In this document: in pieces, positions 16,543-25,316 of the stretch
Position numbering within the stretch: the first letter of the stretch is position 1
Layout: the number at the start of each line of letters is the position of its first letter
Assembly: GCA_017795045.1 (NCBI GenBank)
Contig: CP051244.1
Coordinates: 1,749,002-1,793,008, forward strand
DNA: 44,007 bases
Direction of reading: 5' to 3'
Source of the DNA: Allomuricauda sp.
Lineage (GTDB): Bacteria > Bacteroidota > Bacteroidia > Flavobacteriales > Flavobacteriaceae
Program-made: the position numbers and the translations under genes
Notes under the pieces: generated by a model
The model's input: only the letters and a program-made list of their open reading frames with translations
Database searches by the model: none
Told to the model about the DNA's origin: nothing

Positions 16543-18921
16543 TCAATTTTCTGACGCCAACCGAACTTGTATGGATTGCTCAAGGCGATTGCCCAAATGG
16601 TCCGTGGCAGAAAGCACATAATCCCCCGGTTTAATGTCCAGAATCAGTTCATGGAAATTTTCGGTCTTACCCAAGTAGGTTTCGTCCAAATACCAGTACA
16701 CAATGGCATTGGACTGCTGATGCGCCAACTTTAAAACAATATCTGAAGTCTTGTTGCCTAGGTCCTTGGGGAGCAGAATGGTCTCATTCCGTTTCGGATA
16801 AAGAAAATCCATAGGTTGGCTTTCCATGGAAGAACATCCGTCCAGATACGGAGGAAGCGGTGCGTAATTGGGGTGCGATGTGGTATAATAGTACTCCAGT
16901 ACGGGGGGAAGCATAAACCAGTTTTTTGCCACCATGTTTTCTAAAGGATAGCAGTCGGAATGCACCCGAAATTGTTCCGAGGCATCCAGAAATACCTGCT
17001 GATGATAAGGGCAGGGACCACTTCGGGTGCCGTGGGTGGGCACATACTCTTTTTGGGTCTCATTGCAGTAGACCGAAGCACGGTAACCACTTTGGGTACA
17101 CACCCCCAATTCGGTCAGGTCATCAAAAGGTTCTTGGAACCAATTGCTGTGGGGCAGGGCGTCCAACACATCAAAAAGAATGGGGGCTGCTGCGGTGATT
17201 CCCGTTAAGCCGGGTCTGCCTTCGCCATCGGCATTGCCTACCCAGACCCCAATGGTGTATTTGGGGGTGGTGCCCACAGCCCAAGCATCCTTAAACCCGA
17301 AACTGGTGCCTGTTTTCCAAGCGATGGGCTGGGAGGAATCAAAAAATTGCCAATTCTCACTTCCTTCCGGGCGGTTCACCTCCATCATGGATTGAAAGGT
17401 GCCATAAATGGCCCCCGCCCCAAAAATGGGTGGGTCAAATTGTTGTTCCCCAAAATCAATTTTATCCTCCAGGACATAAGAAGGTTCCACAAATTCGGTC
17501 GGGCGGTAGGTGCTCGAGTGGTCCATAAAATAATTCAATGTGGAAGCCAAGGCAGCATAGGTTTGGGTCACCTCCCATAAAGAACTTTCGGCTCCTCCGA
17601 GAATCAAGGACAATCCGTAATAGGAAGAAGGCCGGTCCAGTGATTCCAAATTCATTTTCTTGAGCTTGTTGTAGAATTTTTGCAACCCATATTCCCTGAG
17701 CAATCGTACCGCGGGGACATTCAAGGAGCGGGAAAGTGCCCTGCTGGCGGGTACCGCGCCCACATGTTTTTTGTCAAAATTCTGAGGATGGTATCCATTA
17801 ATGACCGTGGGTACATCCTCGACCAAACTATGGGGCAACACCATACCTTCATCCAGCAAAGAAGCGAAAAGAAAGGGTTTTAGGGTGCTTCCCGTACTTC
17901 TGTTCTTGGTGATGATGTCCACATAATTGGCATGGTCTTTCCCCGAAGGGGAATTCCCCACATAGCCCAACACTTTGCGGGTTTCCACATCCAGTACCAA
18001 AATGGCCAGATTATGGATTTCGTTGCTCTTTAGTTGCTGATAGTGTCTTTCGGCCAAAAGGTTGAGTCGGTTTTGTAGGGGGCGGTCAATGGAGGTTGTG
18101 ATGCGTTGTCCGGGATGTTCATTTCTAATGCGTTCCGTAAGATGGGAGGCCACATCGGGGAGTGGCATGGGTTTTTGGGGCAAGGGCTCTTCCAGGGCCA
18201 ATTCGTAGGTGGTTTTGTCAATTACACCCTTATCCCGTAGCTTTTGCAGCAATCGGTTACGTTTGTCCAAAAGTACCTGCTCATTTCTTCCGGGAAAGAT
18301 CAAGGAGGGTGCATTGGGCAAGACTGCCAGTGTTGCGGATTGACCCCAACTCAATTCGTGGGCGGGAAGGCCAAAGTAACGCCATGCAGCTGTTTCCAAC
18401 CCCACCACGTTTCCACCATAGGGGGTATGCGAAGCATATAAATTTAAAATCTCCTCTTTTGAATATCCCAGTTCCAATCGGGTGGCCATAAAAATCTCAA
18501 TACACTTTTCCCAATAGGTACGCCCCTTGTTTTTCCGACTTAGACGAATCACTTGTTGGGTAATCGTGCTTCCTCCCCTGCGGGTTTTTTTAGTGAGGTT
18601 ATGACCAATCGCCTTGAGAATAGAGATGGGATTGAAACCCGGATGTTGGTAAAAATATTCATCCTCAAATAGCAGGATGCATTGCTCAAAACGCTTGGGA
18701 ACCGAATCCAACTGGGGAAACCGCCATTGTCCGTCATCAGCGATCCTTGCCCCCATCAGAATCCCATCGGAACTGTTGACGACGGTTGAGGTGGGGTCTT
18801 CGAACAATTTTTTGGGCAGACAGAACAGCCATAAAATCAAGACAGCGCCAAGGACACTTATCTTGATTTTATGCTTGGTAAGAGTTTTTCGCAGGGGCGA
18901 TATGTTCTTTATCCACGCCAC
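16543..18921 (-). CDS. pbpC: Penicillin-binding protein 1C
   Basis: A bifunctional peptidoglycan synthase anchored by one N-terminal span (about 21-36). The GT51 glycosyltransferase shows FEDEYFYQHPG at 85-95 (catalytic Glu) and RGGSTITQQ at 115-123. The transpeptidase has the active-site STLK at 345-348, SLN at 399-401 and KTGT at 536-539. A C-terminal BiPBP_C-type Ig-like domain ends the 792-residue protein. Its start is 1 bp after the stop of the alpha-2-macroglobulin gene, the usual pbpC pairing: the macroglobulin traps proteases while PBP1C is thought to repair breached wall. Confidence 0.96.
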   Translation of the reverse strand: MAWIKNISPLRKTLTKHKIKISVLGAVLILWLFCLPKKLFEDPTSTVVNSSDGILMGARIADDGQWRFPQLDSVPKRFEQCILLFEDEYFYQHPGFNPISILKAIGHNLTKKTRRGGSTITQQVIRLSRKNKGRTYWEKCIEIFMATRLELGYSKEEILNLYASHTPYGGNVVGLETAAWRYFGLPAHELSWGQSATLAVLPNAPSLIFPGRNEQVLLDKRNRLLQKLRDKGVIDKTTYELALEEPLPQKPMPLPDVASHLTERIRNEHPGQRITTSIDRPLQNRLNLLAERHYQQLKSNEIHNLAILVLDVETRKVLGYVGNSPSGKDHANYVDIITKNRSTGSTLKPFLFASLLDEGMVLPHSLVEDVPTVINGYHPQNFDKKHVGAVPASRALSRSLNVPAVRLLREYGLQKFYNKLKKMNLESLDRPSSYYGLSLILGGAESSLWEVTQTYAALASTLNYFMDHSSTYRPTEFVEPSYVLEDKIDFGEQQFDPPIFGAGAIYGTFQSMMEVNRPEGSENWQFFDSSQPIAWKTGTSFGFKDAWAVGTTPKYTIGVWVGNADGEGRPGLTGITAAAPILFDVLDALPHSNWFQEPFDDLTELGVCTQSGYRASVYCNETQKEYVPTHGTRSGPCPYHQQVFLDASEQFRVHSDCYPLENMVAKNWFMLPPVLEYYYTTSHPNYAPLPPYLDGCSSMESQPMDFLYPKRNETILLPKDLGNKTSDIVLKLAHQQSNAIVYWYLDETYLGKTENFHELILDIKPGDYVLSATDHLGNRLEQSIQVRLASEN

Positions 18922-18922
18922 A

Positions 18923-21900
18923 TCACTGAACCACTTTAATCCATTGCCCTTTGTTTCGAGCTTGGTAGTTGTTGTCGTACATGGCCTCTACTTGTGCTCC
19001 GGGTAGATAATAATCGCCCAAGAACGAAGCATTCAGTTTTATAGTGAAGCTTTTCGATTTTTTCGGACCAAGATCAAAATATAGGTGAGTACGGTCGTCC
19101 CTCGTATCCACATAATCCGCTTTGGAAGCATTGCCATTGTCACCACCTGCATAGGAAGTGTCCACGATTTCCCATCCGCTGGGTACAATATGGGTCAGGG
19201 CCACATTGTCCACATAATCATTGGAACTGTTGTAGACCGTGATTTTTGCTTGAAACTCGCTTCCTTGTCTAAGCTCGTTCACATTGATGGCGTTTCCAAT
19301 GGCATCCAAATAGCCCACAGATAGATTCAGGTTTTGCTGTTGCGCCAATTCTTCACCAACAGGAAGCTTCCCAGTTTGCGTGAGGGTGGCATAAATGGTA
19401 TTGCCCTGTTTGTTGTTTATCTGCAACGCATTGTTGAAAGAAGTAATGGCAAGACCTCTTTGTGCAATGGCTCTATCGGTTTTCACGGCCGTTTCTTTCC
19501 CGTTTTGGGTAAAAGTCAAATCAATGGACTTACCGCCGTTCTTTAACACCATTTTAGACATGGAGAGTAAGGCATAAGCCGTTTCTTGGGTGCTGTACCA
19601 ACGTTGGGAGGATAGATTTTTGGCCAAAGAAATTGCTAACTCCCGTTGCTGGGCATCCCCCAAAATGACCAAGGTTTCCAATGCCATGGCCCGGTTTCGG
19701 AACACGGAACCATAGGTTCTGTAATTGTAATTGTTGGGAGTGAAGTCGATGTTGGCCTTTTGCGCAATCTCTTGTGCCACTTCTTTCTTTCCAGCCAAGG
19801 CGTAAGCCGCTGCCAAACGCCATTTGGCCTCATTGCTCAGGTTTTTGGATTCGCGGAGTCGGTTCATGGCCGCCAATTCCGGTTGTTGTGCCAAGGCCAA
19901 GGTGTATAGTCGATAGGCCTGCGCAACATCGGTGTTGTATCCCGTAGCCTGATTGCTCCATTGGCGGGCCGTGTTCTTTTGGTATCGAAGCCAATTACTC
20001 AAGAAGGTCAATGGCAGTTGATAGCCTTGTTGTTTGGCTTCCAACATAAAATGACCGGCATACGAAGTGCCCCAATCATCAGCATTGCCATAACCGGCCC
20101 AATAGCTGAGTCCGCCAGATGGGGTTTGAAAATCACCCAACCTGCGTATGGCCGCCTTTACATTTTTCTCGATGTCTTTTTTTCGCTCAAAGGTGATGTC
20201 CAAGACATCGGCCAAGAACAACTGCGGGAACGCTGCGGATGTGGTCTGTTCTACACAGCCATGGGGGTAGCGCAGCAGATAATCCATCCGTTTTGAGAAA
20301 TCCATAGGGGGAAGGGTAGAGAACTCCACAAAAGCCTCATTGGTTCCCGAAGTGCCGAAGGTGTCAAAGGATAGGGTCTGCGAACCATTGGCGTCGATGG
20401 TGTACAGTTCACTTTTTGTGGTGATGGGGTTGGGGTTTTCCACATCAATCTCGGTTTCACTACTGGCATTTTCCCCAGCGCCCGAAGCTTTGACCTTTAT
20501 GGTTTGGTAGGAGGTCGCGGGATTGACTTTAAAGTCAAAATTCACGATCTGTTCCCCAACCGAGCTGAACGTAATGTTTTTGGCAGTATCCCCAATGGGT
20601 TCCAAGGCCTTGCCCGCATCAATGGAAACCGTTACGTTTTTCACTTTGGGTTCCATGGCAAATACTGTTACTGGGATGGTCACTTTTTCGCCGGGGGACA
20701 ATTTTCTGGGAATGGAAGTCAATACCATCAGAGGCTTGCGAACCGGCGTGGTTTTTTCGGTATTCCCATAAGCGCTGTTACGATTTCCGGCCACCACCAT
20801 GGTTCGGACGGCACCCACATAATTGGGCATGTCAATGGTATGGGATGCTTTTTCGCCAGCTTTTAGGGTGAAGGGACCCAAATAGGTGACTACAGGTTTA
20901 AAGCGTTGTGCCTTGCGATTTTTGGCCCCGGCTCCGATACCACCCCCACCAATGGCGTAAATATTATCCACACTGATGGAATAAGCCCCCATGACATCAT
21001 CAAAAACATCAAAGGTCTTTACCCCCAATGCCTGTCTTGCATAGAACGAACTGTGGATGTCCGGAGTCTTGAAACGGGTCAGGTCCAATAGACCTTCGTC
21101 CACCACGGCCAAGGAATAGGTCATGGGTTTTTTATTGGCTTCGGAAACGGTCACCGTATAGGATTTTTCAGGTTGCAGCACCTCGGGCATGGAAAGCTGA
21201 GGTTCCAAAAAGGTGGCCGGGTTTTCAACCAAAAGGGGCACCACGCCATACAGACGGATGGGCAGATCATTCTTTACCTGTCCATGGGGTTGCAACAACG
21301 AGATATTGATATAGGCATTGGGTGCCATTTCGGCCGTGATGGGAATCGTGGCCTTGGTTTCTTGGGCCGAGGTCTCGATCCATTGTTGGGAAAGAACCTC
21401 GGTTCCGTTTTCAATACTGATCAAAGCGCGTCCACCTCTATCCGATGGGAAGGTGACCACAGCTTCCTCACCCAATTGGTATTTTTCTTTATCGGCAGAG
21501 AAAACCAGAATTTTGGAACTTTCGGTATCCCCGGAAGTGGGCCTTTTCCACCAATTCCGGTAGAAATAGGCAGTTCGGCCCGTAGCATGGCCGGAGGCTT
21601 CATCGATTACCCGAATCAGGAAACGCCCACCCTCCTCATCGGGAACATTGATGTTGAAGTTGGCTTTTCCATCGGCACCCGTAGTTAGTTCCATTTCCTT
21701 GAAGGGGCGGTGTACGGTTGCATTTTCGTATCGCGAGAGATTGTCATAGCCCCGGTTCCACCACCAGCGCCATTCAATTTTGAACACTTGAACCTTTAAT
21801 TTTCGGTTGCCTGATGGCTTCCCTTGATCATTGACCGAGACCACATCAAAAGAGGTGTTCTCATCAGTGAGGAAGGAGCCATATCGTTTGGCCTCTGGGG

Positions 21901-24478
21901 AACGAAGCCCCACAAAATGTGAGAATGGGGCCAGTTTTTTGGAGAAGACATCGATAGAGAAGTCCCCACCGCCTTCAAACACCTTAGAGGTAAAAGTGGC
22001 CTGCAGCATTCCGGGGGCATTGCCATTGATGCTGATTTTTTCATTGATGTCCAAAACCCCGTTGGCATCCAGTTTTGAGGTGATCCATTGCAACTCGGTT
22101 TGGTTGAAACTCCGCACGGGATCTTGGAAAACGTACCCCTTGAAGTTGGGGAATGCACTGCTGCTTTGCTGCAAGGAGGCATTGATATCGATCTTAAGAT
22201 TTCGGGCAGGCGCTCCGTGCAGCCACTGTACCGTTGCTTTTCCCTTATTGTTGGTGTTGGCCTTAAGGACTTCATCGTCAAAGGTAAAATCCACCTTGAG
22301 CCTGTTGGGCTTTACGGTGGCCACCTTTAAACTCTTATTGAACTGGGCCCCGCCCACAATGATTTTGGCATTCCAGGTCCCGGTTGGGGAATTGGGTTGG
22401 GTGGGAATGGGGAAATAGTGGAATTTTTCTTCTTTTTTGGCATACAGCCCGTCCGATATGGGAGTGGCTTCCCCTGTGAGCACATTGCGCTGCACCAATT
22501 TGCCACGGGCATCGCTGACCTCCAAGGTTACCGGATGATTCTTGGGCAAGGGATTGCCCTTGTCGTCCAAGACAAAGGTAAGGTGGATGACATCGCCGGG
22601 GCGGTGCACCCCTCTCTCGGTATAAATGAAACCTTGGAGCCCCTTTTGAAGTTCTTCCCCGGAAACATCAAATTTGCTCAAGGAAAGGGCATTGCCATCC
22701 GCTAGTTTGGCATAGGCAAAGTTGTTGTTCTTTTGGGCCACGGCAAAAGCAATGGACTTATCGCTGTCAAAAACAGCAAATCCAGAAGCGTCCGTGGTCA
22801 CTTCACCCACCAATTGCTGTTGGAAATTGTACAGTTTTATGGGAGTGTCGGCTTCCGGTTTGGTGGTCAGTAGATTGGTCACTGCAAAATGATGGGAGCG
22901 GTTGTTCCCCTTTTTTACAATAAGCCCAAGGTCACTCCCCAATAAGTTGGTGGATGCAATACGATCGTAGTTGTAATAGGCTTCATGACATGGATTGTCA
23001 CGCTCTTCCCAGTTGTAGTTGTAATTTCTCCAATAATAGATTTCATTGTCCCAATACCGTTCCTCCAGAGATTCATCACTGGAGCTTTGGGAAGTGTACT
23101 CTTGGGTTTCTTCTGGGTTGTCCGTATTGCCACAATCATAGGTGGTGTGCTCTTTTTTAAAACTGAATTCCACTCGGTACAGGGAACCGGGGTGAATTTT
23201 TATCAACTCGGATAGGTTCAATGCATGGGCCTTCCAGTAGCTTGAGTTTTCAGTTCCGTTTTCTGCCAAGGGAATGACCTTGTAGGCCACCCTTCGCCCC
23301 ACAGGTCTAAAATCGGGGTCGTAATCTTGGGTGAGGTCATTGTTTTGGAGGTATTGCAGCATATTGTTCTCAAACACCTGGATCACCCGTACTTCAACGG
23401 CGGAAAGGTTCACGGTTTCAAAATAAATGGGCGTGGATGCCGCATTGGGCAGGATGGTTCCTTTGGAAATGAGTCGGACGGCAGGTTTTAATTGCTCAAA
23501 GGAAACCAGTTCCGAAAACGTATTCTTTAAGGTAAAGCCATATTCACTTTTAATACCCTCAAAGGCATTGACCCGAACCTCGCCCAAGATGCGGTTGGAT
23601 GGATATACTTTGAGCAAGTTTCCATCAATTTCATAACGGAGGCTCTCCGCATTTTCAATGGTGACCAGACCCTTTAAATTTTGGTTTGGTTTAAGGGGTT
23701 CGGAAAAGTTAAGGGTCAGTACCGCATTGGGTGCCGAAGTGGTCTTGGCATCCACGATCACAAATTTGTTCAACCCTGGAATGGGATAGGTCTCGGAGCC
23801 TTGGTTGTCCACGCCCAAAGCCTTTCCGTTCCAATTGATGAGCAACTCACTGTCCTCTGCTTTTCGGGAAATACTATCGATTCGGAAACTGAAATATTGG
23901 GCATTTTCCGTGGTTTCATCCCATGTAACCGGTACGTTGTTGCCATTTTGTTGTACGGAAAGTACTCGAATGGCTTTTGAGGCTTCGAGGATGTCGGAAG
24001 CATCCAAAGTCCCGGTCAAATATTGCCAATCCTTGCTGTAGGATTGCAAGGTACCCAGATTGATCTTAAAGTTTGGGGCAATGGTCTTAAAGCTGAAGGT
24101 GTATTTTTTAAAATCCCCCTCGATACCCTCATAAAGTTTGTTGAGGGCCACGGTGACGGTGTACTCGGTATCGGGTTTTAGGTATTCCGAAGGTTGGAAG
24201 GTAAGTTCCCGTCCATTTTCTATGATCAGTTTTCCATCGACCTTGGGAGAAATCTTGAAATATTCATTGGGGAGTTCTTGGGTAAGTTCAAATTGGTCCA
24301 GTTGCTGTGCAAGGGCAACGGTAATGGGTGTTGAAATACTTTGGTTGCCGTGGGTATGGTAACTGATATAATCCTTGAACTTAAAGAGGTTGTCCGTTGC
24401 GGTTTCATCAGATTTTTTCTTACAGGAAGCAGCTAAAACAAGTAGGGATACGAAAAGAAATTTACAAAAACGGGACAT
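18923..24478 (-). CDS. Bacterial alpha-2-macroglobulin lipoprotein with thioester motif
   Basis: The 1851-residue protein begins with a lipoprotein signal (LAASC, lipidated Cys19) and should be held in the periplasm or on the outer membrane. Many macroglobulin-type beta domains fill the first 1100 residues. The thioester site GCVEQ is present with Cys at residue 1408, followed by the helical TED domain with GGLSYWAG and a C-terminal receptor-like domain. The intact thioester predicts covalent trapping of attacking proteases. Length is at the upper end of the YfhM/MagD class. It is cotranscribed with pbpC (1-bp gap). A charged, Tyr-rich and Trp-rich insert around 460-510 looks lineage-specific. 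Confidence 0.95.
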   Translation of the reverse strand: MSRFCKFLFVSLLVLAASCKKKSDETATDNLFKFKDYISYHTHGNQSISTPITVALAQQLDQFELTQELPNEYFKISPKVDGKLIIENGRELTFQPSEYLKPDTEYTVTVALNKLYEGIEGDFKKYTFSFKTIAPNFKINLGTLQSYSKDWQYLTGTLDASDILEASKAIRVLSVQQNGNNVPVTWDETTENAQYFSFRIDSISRKAEDSELLINWNGKALGVDNQGSETYPIPGLNKFVIVDAKTTSAPNAVLTLNFSEPLKPNQNLKGLVTIENAESLRYEIDGNLLKVYPSNRILGEVRVNAFEGIKSEYGFTLKNTFSELVSFEQLKPAVRLISKGTILPNAASTPIYFETVNLSAVEVRVIQVFENNMLQYLQNNDLTQDYDPDFRPVGRRVAYKVIPLAENGTENSSYWKAHALNLSELIKIHPGSLYRVEFSFKKEHTTYDCGNTDNPEETQEYTSQSSSDESLEERYWDNEIYYWRNYNYNWEERDNPCHEAYYNYDRIASTNLLGSDLGLIVKKGNNRSHHFAVTNLLTTKPEADTPIKLYNFQQQLVGEVTTDASGFAVFDSDKSIAFAVAQKNNNFAYAKLADGNALSLSKFDVSGEELQKGLQGFIYTERGVHRPGDVIHLTFVLDDKGNPLPKNHPVTLEVSDARGKLVQRNVLTGEATPISDGLYAKKEEKFHYFPIPTQPNSPTGTWNAKIIVGGAQFNKSLKVATVKPNRLKVDFTFDDEVLKANTNNKGKATVQWLHGAPARNLKIDINASLQQSSSAFPNFKGYVFQDPVRSFNQTELQWITSKLDANGVLDINEKISINGNAPGMLQATFTSKVFEGGGDFSIDVFSKKLAPFSHFVGLRSPEAKRYGSFLTDENTSFDVVSVNDQGKPSGNRKLKVQVFKIEWRWWWNRGYDNLSRYENATVHRPFKEMELTTGADGKANFNINVPDEEGGRFLIRVIDEASGHATGRTAYFYRNWWKRPTSGDTESSKILVFSADKEKYQLGEEAVVTFPSDRGGRALISIENGTEVLSQQWIETSAQETKATIPITAEMAPNAYINISLLQPHGQVKNDLPIRLYGVVPLLVENPATFLEPQLSMPEVLQPEKSYTVTVSEANKKPMTYSLAVVDEGLLDLTRFKTPDIHSSFYARQALGVKTFDVFDDVMGAYSISVDNIYAIGGGGIGAGAKNRKAQRFKPVVTYLGPFTLKAGEKASHTIDMPNYVGAVRTMVVAGNRNSAYGNTEKTTPVRKPLMVLTSIPRKLSPGEKVTIPVTVFAMEPKVKNVTVSIDAGKALEPIGDTAKNITFSSVGEQIVNFDFKVNPATSYQTIKVKASGAGENASSETEIDVENPNPITTKSELYTIDANGSQTLSFDTFGTSGTNEAFVEFSTLPPMDFSKRMDYLLRYPHGCVEQTTSAAFPQLFLADVLDITFERKKDIEKNVKAAIRRLGDFQTPSGGLSYWAGYGNADDWGTSYAGHFMLEAKQQGYQLPLTFLSNWLRYQKNTARQWSNQATGYNTDVAQAYRLYTLALAQQPELAAMNRLRESKNLSNEAKWRLAAAYALAGKKEVAQEIAQKANIDFTPNNYNYRTYGSVFRNRAMALETLVILGDAQQRELAISLAKNLSSQRWYSTQETAYALLSMSKMVLKNGGKSIDLTFTQNGKETAVKTDRAIAQRGLAITSFNNALQINNKQGNTIYATLTQTGKLPVGEELAQQQNLNLSVGYLDAIGNAINVNELRQGSEFQAKITVYNSSNDYVDNVALTHIVPSGWEIVDTSYAGGDNGNASKADYVDTRDDRTHLYFDLGPKKSKSFTIKLNASFLGDYYLPGAQVEAMYDNNYQARNKGQWIKVVQ

Positions 24479-24696
24479 GCCAAACGGGAATTGATTAAAC
24501 TAAGATTTTTGCCAGAACCAAGATAGTTAAAATTGGATACAAGGCCTTTACTAGTTTACGGATGGCGTCTTTAGATTTACGAGAGGATCCTTTGGGTGGG
24601 ATGTCTCATTATGAAACATTTATGATTTTTCTAAGATTGATTGAATGATAAAAGGAATATCTTGAATCCCATCAACAACCATCAAAAAACAACATC

Positions 24697-25110
24697 ATGA
24701 TTCAAAAATTAAGTGTATTCTTTTTAGCAATGGTCGGTTTTGGGACACTTCAGGCCCAGTCAGACTATCAACTGGTAGAGCAAACCGTAAATTATTATCT
24801 GGATGGAGGGACCAATAACGATTTTGAAACCTTAAAAAAGGCCTTTCACGAAACTGCCACGATGAAGTTCATTGGTAAAGAGGGGTATACCGAGGTAAAT
24901 GCCATTGAGTTCTTTGGCAAAGGAATGAAACCCGGACCGAAACAGGACCGGCAAACGAGGATTGCAGATATCACCATTGCAGGAAATGCAGCCAATGCAA
25001 GATTGGAAATTGAATACCCTACATTTACCTTTATTGATTTTATGAACTTGCTGAAGATTGATGGGGAATGGAAAATTGTGAGCAAGATTTTTTACAGGAA
25101 AGTAGATTAG
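24697..25110 (+). CDS. Secreted NTF2-like (lumazine-binding-like) protein
   Basis: The 137-residue protein has a signal peptide (about 1-20, cleavage after LQA) and an NTF2/SnoaL-like fold pattern: helix YQLVEQTVNYYLDGGTNND, then MKFIGKEGYTEV, and a C-terminal FMNLLKIDGEWKIVSKIF strand pair typical of Lumazine_bd_2 proteins. These are small periplasmic proteins of unknown role, possibly ligand binding. It is monocistronic, divergent from the macroglobulin gene across 218 bp, and 206 bp upstream of the outer-membrane barrel gene. Confidence 0.82.
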   Translation: MIQKLSVFFLAMVGFGTLQAQSDYQLVEQTVNYYLDGGTNNDFETLKKAFHETATMKFIGKEGYTEVNAIEFFGKGMKPGPKQDRQTRIADITIAGNAANARLEIEYPTFTFIDFMNLLKIDGEWKIVSKIFYRKVD

Positions 25111-25316
25111 AATATACTTGCTTTCCACAAACGGACGCAATGCCATTGAAAATTGAAGAGAAATGGGCATCATGGTCTTGATGCACTATTTTGTTATGAA
25201 ATATTTGTGATTTTGGATTATTCGATACCAAATTTTCGTTAAACCAGATGGTTCGCGTTATATAAAATAATATTTTTCTGTAGGAATTACCTCAAAACCA
25301 GAAAATAGACAACCAT

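Noticed and set aside
16535..16545. Terminator between der and pbpC
   Set aside because: Stop codons are 2 bp apart and no hairpin with a T-run is visible at the junction.
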